A stretch of DNA of 50,080 nt from a bacterium (GTDB taxonomy: Bacteria > Planctomycetota > JADGBV01). The translations under genes and the position numbers were made by a program. Under the pieces are notes generated by a model, which searched no databases, was not told the DNA's origin, and saw only the letters and a program-made list of their open reading frames with translations. This document shows, one piece after another, positions 1 to 8,885 of the stretch. The stretch is from the NCBI GenBank assembly GCA_023261545.1, contig JAHFOS010000010.1, positions 1 through 50,080 on the forward strand, read 5' to 3'. How positions within the stretch are numbered: position 1 is the first letter of the stretch; every line of letters starts with the position of its first letter.

Positions 1-1185
1 CTTGGGCTCGAAGTTGACGATCAAAAAATCCGTGGCGAGATAGCCGCCGCGCAAGAATGCGGGCTCGATAGTGTCGTCATTGACTACCCTTGGTTCTCGA
101 CCTTCATGGGCGAAGTTGACCGTGTCAGATTCCCCGAAGGAATAGAGGGTACCGCCGCGGCAGCCAAAAAGGCGAAGATCGAACTGGGGCTGTGGATGAA
201 CCCGCTGGGCCTGGATGCGCACGATGTGCGGGCTAAACTCTGGGATGGCGCGGAGCGCCACGACTGCATGACGGAAAAAAACCCGTGGAATTGGATGGCG
301 CGCACCTCGGATTTCCAGCCTTGCGAAGCCTATGTTTCCGAAGGTGGCGTGCCGGGGTACTACGGAGTGGACCTGTGCAACCCGGAATACTTCAATTATC
401 TGCGCGACCGCATCCTGGGGTATGCCAGAAAGCTAGGTATCCGCAGGTACAAATTCGACCTCTATCAGCTCTCGGCCTATGACGCGCTGACGGGCGACGC
501 CCATCAGCATTATGAGGCGTACCGGAGGCTGCTCGACGCCTTGAAGGCCGGGGGGGTGGTCATCGAAATGGACGTCACCCGCAGCAATCGCCCCTGCTTC
601 GATTGCGGCCTGGATTACGGCAGGTTGTTCCTGGAGAATCGCGGGCGAAAAATTCCCGACTATCGTTATTACATGCCGTGGATCAGCCTGGCGAACCTAT
701 GGGACGCCGCGCGGCTGGTTCCCGCGCAACTGGTGCAGTTGGAGACTTTCCCGCAATACGAGGAGTTCCCTCTCGATTACACGCTGGCCACGACCTTCGT
801 GACCAATCCGCTCTTCTTCGGCAGCCTTGCGACCCTGAACCCGGCGCGCCGCACCTTGATGCGCGCTTTCATTGATGGGCACAGAGAATTGCGGGCGCGG
901 GTCCTGGATGGACTCATCGTCCCCGTCGGCGACCGGCCTGCGGAGCACGGCTGGAGCGGCTTTGCCAGCGTGCGTCCCGAGGGAACCGGGGGATATCTCG
1001 TCGCCTACCGCAATGGATCCAAGGCCCCCGCCGAGTACACCTTTGACCTGCGCGGCCTCGGTCTGGGCGGTCGTGCCACCGAGGCGACGGGCCGAACCGG
1101 AGTTTCACCGGCCAAGGGTGGCGTGCGGATACGCATTGACGAAGCCCTAGGCTGGCGAATCGCGGAGGTCGGGGCGGTTTCCTGA
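1..1185 (+). CDS. Clan GH-D glycoside hydrolase (GH36/alpha-galactosidase-like), 5' partial
   Basis: The reading frame is open from the first base to TGA at 1183-1185, so the N-terminus lies outside the window; 394 residues are visible. They look like the C-terminal half of a GH36-type TIM barrel followed by a small beta-sandwich. A 'GLWMNP' strand is followed by a 'YKFDLYQLS' segment whose Asp (codon 457-459) sits where GH36 enzymes have their KxD nucleophile. Further on, 'EMDVTRSNRPCF' is a plausible acid/base region. The last ~90 residues carry no catalytic motif and resemble the C-terminal beta domain. The likely role is hydrolysis of alpha-linked galactose or a related sugar. The fold class is fairly secure; substrate and exact GH family are not. 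The gene converges on czcA with only 15 bp between them. Confidence 0.6.
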   Translation, partial: LGLEVDDQKIRGEIAAAQECGLDSVVIDYPWFSTFMGEVDRVRFPEGIEGTAAAAKKAKIELGLWMNPLGLDAHDVRAKLWDGAERHDCMTEKNPWNWMARTSDFQPCEAYVSEGGVPGYYGVDLCNPEYFNYLRDRILGYARKLGIRRYKFDLYQLSAYDALTGDAHQHYEAYRRLLDALKAGGVVIEMDVTRSNRPCFDCGLDYGRLFLENRGRKIPDYRYYMPWISLANLWDAARLVPAQLVQLETFPQYEEFPLDYTLATTFVTNPLFFGSLATLNPARRTLMRAFIDGHRELRARVLDGLIVPVGDRPAEHGWSGFASVRPEGTGGYLVAYRNGSKAPAEYTFDLRGLGLGGRATEATGRTGVSPAKGGVRIRIDEALGWRIAEVGAVS

Positions 1186-1200
1186 TGCACCGGATGAAAG

Positions 1201-4200
1201 TCAAGTGACGATGGGGTGCTCCATGACCAAGTGCTCCTGGTCGTCACGGTCATCATCCATCGGTTCGTCGTGGCGGTGCCACAGCCGGTAGAGAGCCGGC
1301 AACACCACCAGGGTGAGGATAGTCGAGGAAATGATGCCGCCGATGACCACGGTGGCGAGGGGTTTCTGCACCTCTGCGCCCTTGCCGGTAGCCAAGGCCA
1401 TGGGCACATAGCCGAGCGCGCCAACCAGAGTGGTCATCAGCATGGGCCGCAGGCGGGTGAGCGAGCCTTCGAGGATGGCCACCTCCAAGGCTCCGCCCTG
1501 CTTGCGCAGGTGGTTGATGTGGCTGAGCACGACCAAGCCGTTGAGCACGGCTACACCCGACAGGGCGATGAAGCCCACCGCCGCCGAGATTGAAAAAGGC
1601 ATGCCTGTGATCATCAGGGCGGCCACGCCGCCGGTCAGGGCCAGCGGCACGCCGCTGAAGACCAGCAAGGCGTACTTCATGGAGTTGAAGGTGCTGAACA
1701 ACAGAAAGAAGATGAGCAGCAGCGCGCCGGGCACGATGATCGTCAGGCGGGCACGCGCATCCTTGAGGTTCTCGTAAGTACCGCCCCAGGCCAGCCAATT
1801 GCCGGCCTGCAGCTTCACCTCCTGGGCGACTCGCACCTGGGCTTCGGCCACAAAGCCGCCCAGGTCGCGGCCGCGCACGTTAGCCTGGACCACCACCCGT
1901 CGCTTGCCACCCTCGCGGCTGATCTGGTTGAGACCATCCTCAAAGCTCAGGTCCGCGATGGTGCCCAATGGCACGAAGCGCGGCTCGGGAATGCTGGGTT
2001 TGGCTAGGGCCAAGCCGCCGCCGGACCGCTGGTCCTCTTCGGGTGCGGCCTGCTCTGGCAATGGCACTGGCAATTGTTTCAGCCAGGAGGGATCGCTGCG
2101 CAGCTCTTCAGGCAGGCGCACCAGCAGAGGGAAGCGGCGGTCGCCCTCAAAAATGACGCCGACCTCGCGGCCACCGATGGCGGTGGTGATGATGTCCTGC
2201 ACGTCCGAGACGTTGAGGCCCAGGCGGGCGATCACGTCGCGCTTGACGCTGATCGCCAGCGACGGCAGGCCCTCCACCTGTTCCGCCTTCACATCGGCGG
2301 CGCCCGGTACCTTGGACAGGACAGCGGCGACGGCGTTGGCGGTGGGGATGAGGTCCTCGTAACGGTCGCCAAACACTTTGACCGCCACATCGGAGCGCAC
2401 GCCCGACACCAACTCGTTGAAGCGCATCTGGATGGGTTGCGTGAATTCCAGGTTGTTGCCGGGCACCTGGTCCGCGGCCTGCTGGATGCGGTTCTGGATG
2501 TCGAGCTTGCTGGCCCGGGGATCGGGCCACTGCGCCCGCGGTTTGAGCATGATGAAGGTGTCCGAGGCATTGGGTGGCATCGGGTCGTTGGCCATCTCCG
2601 CGGTGCCGGTCTTGCTGAACACGACCTGCACCTCTGGAACGGTGCGAACAGCTTTTTCGATCTGGAGCTGCATGGCCGCAGATTGGGTGATGCCGGTGGA
2701 GGGAATGCGAATGGCCTGCATGGCGATGTCGCCTTCGTCCAGATTGGGGACGAACTCGGTGCCGAGTCGGCTGAAGGCCCACACCGACAAGGCGAACACC
2801 GCCAGCGCCGCGCTGACCACGGCCCGGCGCCAGCGCAGCGCCCAGCGCAGGATTGGCTCGTAGGCACGCTTGGCGCTGCGGACGGTCCAATTGTCGCCTT
2901 CCTTCACCCGGCCGGTGCAGGCCAGAGCGACCAGGGCAGGCACGAAGGTCAACGATAGGAGGAGCGATCCCATCAAGGCGAAGATCACCGTCATGCCCAT
3001 GGGCATGAACATCTTGCCCTCGACACCGGTCAGCAGCACCACCGGCACGAACACGGTGATGATGATGGTCTGGCCTGACAATACCGGTTGCACCATCTCT
3101 TGGGCAGCGGTGAAGACTTCGTGCAGGCGCTCCTTCAGGTTCAACAGCCGGCCGAGCTGGTGCTGACGCTCCGCCAGGAAGCGCAAACAGTTCTCGACGA
3201 TGATAATGGCGGCATCAACGATGATGCCGAAGTCAATGGCACCGAGGCTCATCAGGTTGCCGCTGATGCCATAGCGCACCATGCCGATGACAGCCATGCA
3301 CATAGACAGCGGGATGACCAGGGCGGCGATGAGGGCGCCGCGCAGGTTGCCCAGCATCAGGAACAGCACCACGGTGACCAAGGCTGCACCCTCGACCAGG
3401 TTCTTGCGCACCGTGGCAATGGTCTCGTCCACCAGCGACTGGCGGTTGAGCACCTCCTCGACCACTACGTCAGGCGGCAGCGAAGCGGCCACCTGGGCCA
3501 GGCGTTCGCTGGCCGCGGCGGCGACCGTGCGCGAGTTGGCCCCCATCAGCATCTGAACGGTGCTGACCACCGACTCCTCGCCATCGCGGCTGGCCGCACC
3601 GGTGCGCAGTTCCTTGCCGATGGAAACCGTGGCCACCTCGTGGATGTGGATGGGTGTACCGCCGTGGTTGGCGACCACGATATTGCCGATGTCCTCCACC
3701 GTGCGCACGCGACCATCGGCGCGCACGACATAGCTCTCGCCGAAGCGTTCGATAAAGCGGCCACCAGCGCTCTGGTTGTTGGCCTCCAGCACCCCCACCA
3801 CATGGCGCAGATCGAGACCGTAAGAAGCGAGCTTGAAGGGATTTGGCGCGACCAGGTACTGCCGTTCATAGCCTCCAATGGTGTCAACACCGGCCACACC
3901 GCGCACACTGCGCAACTGGGGCGCGATGATCCAGTCATGCACCGTGCGCAGATAGGCCGCGAGCTCCACGGCGGTAGTCATCCTCTGGCCCTCCGGAGTA
4001 AGGTAGATGCCTTCGCTCTGCCAGCCGGGCTTGCCCGGTACAAGGGTGGCTCCATTCCCGCGCGGATGTTTAAAGGCGACGGTGGACATGAGCACCTCAC
4101 CCAAACCGGTGGAGATGGGCCCCATCACCGGCTCGGCACCCGCGGGCAGGCTCTCGCGCGCCTGGTCGAGGCGTTCCGCCACTTGCTGACGGGCGAAGTA

Positions 4201-4509
4201 AATGTCGGTGCCATCCTCGAAGACAACCACCACCTGCGAGAACCCGTTGCGCGACAACGAGCGGGTGCCCTGGAGGCCGGGGATCCCGGCCATGGCGGTT
4301 TCGATAGGCCACGACACCTGGCGTTCGACATCGAGCGGCGCCAAGGCCGGCACCTCGGTATTGACCTGCACCTGGACGTTGGTGATATCCGGGACGGCGT
4401 CAATCGGCAACTTGAGCAGCGACGCAACGCCGATGCCGCCCACCATCAAGGTGAGCAGGACCACCAGCAGGCGATGCTGGATTGTGAGGCGTAGAATGAG
4501 GTCGAACAT
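1201..4509 (-). CDS. czcA: CzcA-type heavy-metal efflux RND pump
   Basis: Inner-membrane proton-driven RND pump of the heavy-metal efflux (HME) class, 1102 aa, the usual length. The start chosen is the ATG at 4509 ('MFDLILRLTIQ'), a typical HME-RND N-terminus; an upstream extension to 4680 is possible but would run into czcB. Transmembrane helix 4 carries 'DFGIIVDAAIIIVEN' (residues 426-440), with D426, D432 and E439 matching the proton-relay pattern of the CzcA (Zn/Co/Cd) subgroup. Residues ~145-185 hold an insertion in the porter domain seen in some CzcA proteins. It is the last gene of a minus-strand operon, 64 bp after czcB, preceded by czcC and a small exported protein. The divalent-metal assignment rests on this motif and is not proven. 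Confidence 0.92.
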   Translation of the reverse strand: MFDLILRLTIQHRLLVVLLTLMVGGIGVASLLKLPIDAVPDITNVQVQVNTEVPALAPLDVERQVSWPIETAMAGIPGLQGTRSLSRNGFSQVVVVFEDGTDIYFARQQVAERLDQARESLPAGAEPVMGPISTGLGEVLMSTVAFKHPRGNGATLVPGKPGWQSEGIYLTPEGQRMTTAVELAAYLRTVHDWIIAPQLRSVRGVAGVDTIGGYERQYLVAPNPFKLASYGLDLRHVVGVLEANNQSAGGRFIERFGESYVVRADGRVRTVEDIGNIVVANHGGTPIHIHEVATVSIGKELRTGAASRDGEESVVSTVQMLMGANSRTVAAAASERLAQVAASLPPDVVVEEVLNRQSLVDETIATVRKNLVEGAALVTVVLFLMLGNLRGALIAALVIPLSMCMAVIGMVRYGISGNLMSLGAIDFGIIVDAAIIIVENCLRFLAERQHQLGRLLNLKERLHEVFTAAQEMVQPVLSGQTIIITVFVPVVLLTGVEGKMFMPMGMTVIFALMGSLLLSLTFVPALVALACTGRVKEGDNWTVRSAKRAYEPILRWALRWRRAVVSAALAVFALSVWAFSRLGTEFVPNLDEGDIAMQAIRIPSTGITQSAAMQLQIEKAVRTVPEVQVVFSKTGTAEMANDPMPPNASDTFIMLKPRAQWPDPRASKLDIQNRIQQAADQVPGNNLEFTQPIQMRFNELVSGVRSDVAVKVFGDRYEDLIPTANAVAAVLSKVPGAADVKAEQVEGLPSLAISVKRDVIARLGLNVSDVQDIITTAIGGREVGVIFEGDRRFPLLVRLPEELRSDPSWLKQLPVPLPEQAAPEEDQRSGGGLALAKPSIPEPRFVPLGTIADLSFEDGLNQISREGGKRRVVVQANVRGRDLGGFVAEAQVRVAQEVKLQAGNWLAWGGTYENLKDARARLTIIVPGALLLIFFLLFSTFNSMKYALLVFSGVPLALTGGVAALMITGMPFSISAAVGFIALSGVAVLNGLVVLSHINHLRKQGGALEVAILEGSLTRLRPMLMTTLVGALGYVPMALATGKGAEVQKPLATVVIGGIISSTILTLVVLPALYRLWHRHDEPMDDDRDDQEHLVMEHPIVT

Positions 4510-4573
4510 GGGTTTGCCTAGGGATTGGATTCTGGTCGGAAACGGATGGAATAGGATGCCTGGTTGGCCGGGT

Positions 4574-5809
4574 TCAGTCCTCGTGCGCCGCGCCTTCCTT
4601 GCCGAGATCGGCCTTGAGCAGGAAGGTGCCGTTGACCACCACGATATCACCGGCGATGAGGCCCGAGAGCACCGGCACATATCCGCCCTGCACCGGGCCG
4701 ACGTTCACCGGCCGCGGCCGGTACACCGCGCTGTCGCCCTGGCGGGTTTCAAGGAATACCACGCTCTTGCCCTCGAAGACCGTCAACGCCGATTCCGGAA
4801 CCGCCAGCACCGGCGCGGCGTTAGCAGCGTCGCCCGGGATGATCGCCGCCTGCACGTACATCCCGGGCCGCAGGGTGTGCGCGCCCTGCACGCGCACGCG
4901 GGCGCGGCTGGTGCGGGTGTGCGGGTCTATCTCCGGGGTCAAGTGGGTAATGACGCCGTGAGCCAGGCGCTCGCCGTTGAATCCGGTAAGCTCCACCGGG
5001 TTGCCGGTGTACACCCCTTTGAGGAGCGCCTCGGGGATCTGCACCACCACCCATAGGCGGAAGATGTCGGCCAGGGTGAAGAGCGGAACGCCCTCGGGTG
5101 TGACTTGTTGCCCCAACACCGCGCCACGGTCAACGATCGTGCCGGAGGCCGGGGCGCGTATCGTCAAGGTAACACTGGCCATACCGTCGGCGGCGAGCTT
5201 TTCCAGGTCGAGTCCTTTGCCGGCCAGCAGGCGCAGGGTATTGGCGGCAGCGACCACCTCAGCTTGGGCAGCTTTCATTGCGACCTGGGCTAGGCGCAGT
5301 TCGCTGGCGCGGCGGTCTTGCTCCGCCAAGCTCAGGCCATCACCGGTTTGTTGACCGCGATCCACGGAGCGTTGGGCCTGCTCCACGGCAAGTGCCGCGG
5401 TCATGGAGGCGGCACGTTTGAGAATGTAGGAGTTCTGGGCTTCGACAAAGACTGGGCTGGTGATCTCCGCCAGGATGTCACCAGCAGCGACCAGGGATCC
5501 CAGACCGACGGCCAGCCGGGTAACGCGACCAGCGGCCGGGGTCACCGCCAGGGCCTCGCCGTCCGGATCGTAGATGGCCCAACCCGGCGACAGGATGGGT
5601 TCGGCCACCACTTGGGCCTTGACCGCCTCGGTGGCGATGCCGAATCGGCCCAGGGCCGCTACCGGGAGGGTCACCGATTCGTCATGGGCTGCGGCTGCCG
5701 GTTTGGCGTCATGGTCGCCCCCAAGTTGATCCGCATTGTTCTCGGCGAGAAGCGGGCTGGCACTGGCTATAGCGAAGAAAATTGCGGCGGAAAGGGAGTG
5801 GTTTGTCAT
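4574..5809 (-). CDS. czcB: CzcB-type periplasmic adaptor (membrane fusion protein)
   Basis: Adaptor joining the CzcA pump to the outer-membrane channel, 411 aa. It has an N-terminal signal peptide ('AIFFAIASASPLLAE'), a short His/Asp-containing stretch, a split lipoyl domain (~80-125 and ~205-240) separated by an Ala/Gln-rich alpha-helical hairpin (~130-200), then beta-barrel and membrane-proximal domains ending near 'VVVNGTFLLKADLGKEGAAHED'. This is the normal single-module architecture, in contrast with the double adaptor at 12823-14703. The start ATG overlaps the stop of czcC in ATGA (5806-5809), indicating translational coupling. Confidence 0.9.
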   Translation of the reverse strand: MTNHSLSAAIFFAIASASPLLAENNADQLGGDHDAKPAAAAHDESVTLPVAALGRFGIATEAVKAQVVAEPILSPGWAIYDPDGEALAVTPAAGRVTRLAVGLGSLVAAGDILAEITSPVFVEAQNSYILKRAASMTAALAVEQAQRSVDRGQQTGDGLSLAEQDRRASELRLAQVAMKAAQAEVVAAANTLRLLAGKGLDLEKLAADGMASVTLTIRAPASGTIVDRGAVLGQQVTPEGVPLFTLADIFRLWVVVQIPEALLKGVYTGNPVELTGFNGERLAHGVITHLTPEIDPHTRTSRARVRVQGAHTLRPGMYVQAAIIPGDAANAAPVLAVPESALTVFEGKSVVFLETRQGDSAVYRPRPVNVGPVQGGYVPVLSGLIAGDIVVVNGTFLLKADLGKEGAAHED

Positions 5810-7158
5810 GGTTGTGAGTCCTTGGCGGGAACGTCGTTGGTGGAGGTAGGTTTGTTGAAGGTGCCCATGGCTTTGGCTAAGGTGATGCGCGCCTCAGCGG
5901 CGCTGCGTCGGGCCTCCAGCAGCGCCTCCTCAGCCGCCAAGGCGGCACGGCGGGCATCGAGCACCTCCAGAAGCGAGGATTCGCCAGCACGGAAGGCTTT
6001 CATGCGCAAGGTCAGGGCCTCATTGGCCGCGGGCACTACGGTGACACCAAGCCCCTCTGCGCGCAGGCGTTCGCGTTCGCAAGCTGACCAAGCGAAGCCC
6101 ACCTCGCGCTGGAGGGCGGCGAGCTCCCGTTTCCGCTCGGCGCTGATCCGGGATAGATCGGCCCGCGCGGCGGCGATACCGCCCTGGTTGCGATTCCAGA
6201 GCGGCAGTTCCACCCCAAGGGAAAGCCCATGGTTGTTCGTATCGCTCTCGCGGTCCGCGAAAGCTCCGACCGTCACATCGGGGTACCAAGTCTTCTCTTC
6301 GCGCAAGATATCCGCGCGCCGGGCTTTGGCCTGGGCGACCAGCACCGCCAAGCGGGGATGGACTGCGAGAGCCGCCGCGCGCGCGGCTTCGGCGGTCATG
6401 GATACCGGTTCCACCGTCAAAGCGTCGGCGACGGTGAAGCGGGCGGGCAGCCCTTCCCCACACCAGGCGCGCAGCGTCGCGCGCGCGGCTTCGGCTGCAC
6501 GTCGGGCGGCCTCCAGAGCCAACGTGGCGACGGCGGATTCGGAGCGCACCCGGGCCACGTCGCCCTGGTCGGTCTCCCCTGCAGTTAGGCGTTTCTCCAC
6601 GACGACTTGGATTTCGTTGGCCAGCGCGGCGGCGGCCTCGGCGCGCATCACCGCCGCGTCGGCTGCGGCGACTAAGAGTGCGGCGGAACGAACCTCCGCT
6701 TCCAAATCGAGCGCATCCACCGCCGCTTCCCGTTCCGCGACGCCCCGCTCCGACTCGGCGGCCTTAATGCGCGCTGATCGCTTGCCTGGCAACTCAAGAC
6801 GCTGGCGCACATCGAGGCCGTGGATCGTTTCACGCGCGCCGCCATCTCGGGCACGCGACCGGCCGCCGCTCATTTCCAATTCGGGATTGCTCCAGGCGCG
6901 GGCCCGTGTGACCTCGGCAGCCGCGACGGCCCGGTTGGCCTCCCACACCTCACGGTTGGGGTTGTGGGCCAAAGCCAGCCCGACCAAATGCTCAACGGGG
7001 ACAGTGGCTCCCTCGGCACCGATATGCGGATCACTCACGGATGCGGAAGACCCGGACGGAAATGCGGATTGAGAAGCGTCGGCCCACAGGGCCCGCGCAA
7101 GGATCAACGCTCCGATGCAAACGCGCAACAGATCTGAAAGCAATGGCAGCCGGATCAT
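5806..7158 (-). CDS. czcC: CzcC-type outer membrane efflux protein
   Basis: TolC-family outer-membrane factor for the czcCBA system, 450 aa from the ATG at 7158. A TTG at 7173 in the same frame would add five residues; neither has a strong Shine-Dalgarno. A signal peptide ('LLRVCIGALILARALWADA') is followed by two structural repeats of long Ala/Arg/Glu-rich helices, the two OEP domains. 'LALAHNPNREVWEANRAVAAAE' marks repeat one and 'AALAVHPRLAVLVAQAKARRAD' repeat two; 'GLSLGVELPLWNRNQG' is the conserved beta strand before the last helices. The stop overlaps the czcB start by 4 bp. The family is certain; the partner follows from gene order. Confidence 0.88.
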   Translation of the reverse strand: MIRLPLLSDLLRVCIGALILARALWADASQSAFPSGSSASVSDPHIGAEGATVPVEHLVGLALAHNPNREVWEANRAVAAAEVTRARAWSNPELEMSGGRSRARDGGARETIHGLDVRQRLELPGKRSARIKAAESERGVAEREAAVDALDLEAEVRSAALLVAAADAAVMRAEAAAALANEIQVVVEKRLTAGETDQGDVARVRSESAVATLALEAARRAAEAARATLRAWCGEGLPARFTVADALTVEPVSMTAEAARAAALAVHPRLAVLVAQAKARRADILREEKTWYPDVTVGAFADRESDTNNHGLSLGVELPLWNRNQGGIAAARADLSRISAERKRELAALQREVGFAWSACERERLRAEGLGVTVVPAANEALTLRMKAFRAGESSLLEVLDARRAALAAEEALLEARRSAAEARITLAKAMGTFNKPTSTNDVPAKDSQP

Positions 7159-7272
7159 GGCAAGAATTCCCAAGAGATGCCGCCCAAGTCCAGCACGCGG
7201 ATGGCGGCAAACGTCCGCGGCGGGGAATGATAAACTCCAGCGCGGCCTACGGGCCGCGCCGCGAACGCGCCT

Positions 7273-7683
7273 TCAGATCAGAAAGACGACGGATCGCAGA
7301 TGGGAAGGATAGGACCCGCCCCAGGGTCTCGCGATACAGGGGCTTCGTCTCTCCGGCTTGCAGACAGGAAGCGCGGCAAAGACCGGCGCTGGCGCCAGCA
7401 CGCAGGACATGAAAGCGGCGGAACCCCGCTTCGCCACCCTGGCTGGAGGCAAGGAGAAATCCGCGCAGGATGGCTCCGTCGTGGAAATCGCCTGAAGGAC
7501 GGACGACCCGCCATCCTTTCCCGCCCCATGGATTTCGCAACGACCTTGTGACGCCGGTTCCAGTGAAATTCCCGCCGCGCCTTCGAAACAGAGCACCCTG
7601 CCGCCATAGATCGGCAGGAACAAGAGCGGCAGGGCCAATGCGACGGCCAAGTTCCGCAGGCGATGGATCGGAGCAACCAACAT
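7273..7683 (-). CDS. Small exported protein of unknown function at head of czc genes
   Basis: 136 aa from the ATG at 7683. The N-terminus is a signal peptide or single membrane anchor ('NLAVALALPLLFLPIYGG'), followed by 'VLCFEGAAGISLEP', a spaced set of Cys residues ('GRCEIHG', 'PSCADFSLP') and a hydrophobic C-terminal 'LRSVVFLI'. I recall small proteins of this layout (VLCF, a central Cys/His segment with C-D-P-like spacing, terminal SVVLLI) upstream of Czc systems, but I have no named family. The frame is the only one with this signal-peptide design; the antisense and shifted frames look like shadows. It lies ~115 bp before czcC and ~90 bp after dmeF, on the same strand. A role in periplasmic metal binding is a guess. 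Confidence 0.55.
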   Translation of the reverse strand: MLVAPIHRLRNLAVALALPLLFLPIYGGRVLCFEGAAGISLEPASQGRCEIHGAGKDGGSSVLQAISTTEPSCADFSLPPARVAKRGSAAFMSCVLAPAPVFAALPVCKPERRSPCIARPWGGSYPSHLRSVVFLI

Positions 7684-7775
7684 GGCTTCGGGAGTATCCT
7701 TAGGCTTAAACGCGGTCAAGCGCCGTCCTGCTCGCCGCTTTGCTGACGCGCGTCCGTCTGCGCCTCTATCGTTGG

Positions 7776-8729
7776 TCAACCGGCGGCGTGGACGCCCGCC
7801 TGATCGCGGTCATGTTGTATTTCAATGGTGACGTGCACAAGCTCCTCGTGCTCGCGAAAAAATTCGCGGTAGGTGTCCAAAGGCTTGGGTTCTTTCGCCA
7901 CGATGGAGATAGCGGCCGAGAATTTTCCGATGCCCACTTGCCAGACATGGAGGTCGGCGACAAACGCATCGCCATCGCTCTCTACGGCGCGGCGAATTTC
8001 ATGCGGAAGGTCGGACGATTCCGGTGTGCGGTCCAACAGGATAGCGCTGGTATCCCGAAGCAGGCCATAAGACCAAACGACAATGACGGCACTGCCCACG
8101 AGACCCATCACCGGGTCGAGCCAGGACCAGCCCAAAAACTTGCCTCCGAGCAAGGCTACGATGGCCGTCACGGAAGTTAGCGCGTCGGCGAGGACGTGCA
8201 GATAGGCCGACCGCAGGTTGAGATCGTGGTGGTGATGATGGTGATGGTCGTCATGTTCAGCGCCATGCGCGTGATGGCCGTCGTTGAATAGCAGCGCGCA
8301 AATCAGGTTGACCAGCAGGCCGGCCACGGCCACCGCAATGGCCTCGTTGAAGTGGATCAGTGCCGGCCTGAAAATACCGCGCACCGACTCCCCCGCGACC
8401 AGCAGCGCGACCATAAACAAAATAATCGCGCTTGCGAACCCTCCCAAAACACCCATTTTTCCGAGACCGAAACTGTATCGGGGATCCTCGGCATGGCGCC
8501 GGCTGAAATAGTAGGCGAGCGCCGTAATGAAGAAGGCCGCGGCGTGCGTGCTCATATGCCAGCCATCCGCGAGCAGCGCCATCGAGTTGTAGGTGACGCC
8601 GGCCGCAATCTCTACGGCCATCATCACGGTTGTAATGCAGATAACTATACGGGTGCGGCGCTCACTGACGGAGGAGTCGGCGATATAGTTATGGGAGTGA
8701 CGCCAGCGTGCGAAATCGGCGGGAGGCAT
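7776..8729 (-). CDS. dmeF: CDF-family cation efflux protein, DmeF type
   Basis: Six-helix cation diffusion facilitator, 317 aa, exporting divalent metal from the cytoplasm by proton antiport. 'ALLADGWHMSTHA' (TM2) and 'HVLADALTSVTAI' (TM5) carry the His/Asp metal site, and the 'GWHMxTH' form is typical of the DmeF (Co/Ni) branch. Between TM4 and TM5 is a His-rich loop ('HHAHGAEHDDHHHHHHH') likely to bind metal. 'ERRTRIVICITTVMM' starts TM1. The C-terminal ~90 residues form the cytoplasmic ferredoxin-like dimer domain ('DLHVWQVG'). The ATG at 8729 has an AGGT-like Shine-Dalgarno. It stands between two RND operons on the same strand, so it is probably part of one metal resistance island. The Co/Ni preference is inferred from the motif. 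Confidence 0.88.
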   Translation of the reverse strand: MPPADFARWRHSHNYIADSSVSERRTRIVICITTVMMAVEIAAGVTYNSMALLADGWHMSTHAAAFFITALAYYFSRRHAEDPRYSFGLGKMGVLGGFASAIILFMVALLVAGESVRGIFRPALIHFNEAIAVAVAGLLVNLICALLFNDGHHAHGAEHDDHHHHHHHDLNLRSAYLHVLADALTSVTAIVALLGGKFLGWSWLDPVMGLVGSAVIVVWSYGLLRDTSAILLDRTPESSDLPHEIRRAVESDGDAFVADLHVWQVGIGKFSAAISIVAKEPKPLDTYREFFREHEELVHVTIEIQHDRDQAGVHAAG

Positions 8730-8794
8730 AGGGTTTACCTGGGTGAGAGAATTTGGAGTTTACTGAACGTCCTGTGAAAAACATCCTCTTGCAA

Positions 8795-8836
8795 AGCAAG
8801 GGACTGCCCCGCCTCGGGAGGAGACAGTCCCTTGCT
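8795..8836 (-). terminator. Hairpin between HMBD gene and dmeF
   Basis: A perfect 12-bp inverted repeat (8795-8806 with 8825-8836; arm AGCAAGGGACTG) around an 18-nt loop. It lies 49 bp after the stop of the HMBD gene and 65 bp before the dmeF start. On the minus strand a run of five T follows, but 10-15 nt after the stem rather than directly. It may be a leaky terminator or mRNA processing/stabilising element separating the large cus operon from dmeF. Function not certain. Confidence 0.5.
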
Positions 8837-8885
8837 GAGCGACGGTTTAAGGCAGAGGCCGGAGCGGGGCTCCCAGATCAGAAGC

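Noticed and set aside
7684-7779. Longer form of the small exported protein starting at 7779
   Set aside because: It would add 32 charged residues before the signal peptide and overlap the end of dmeF; the ATG at 7683 gives a normal exported protein.
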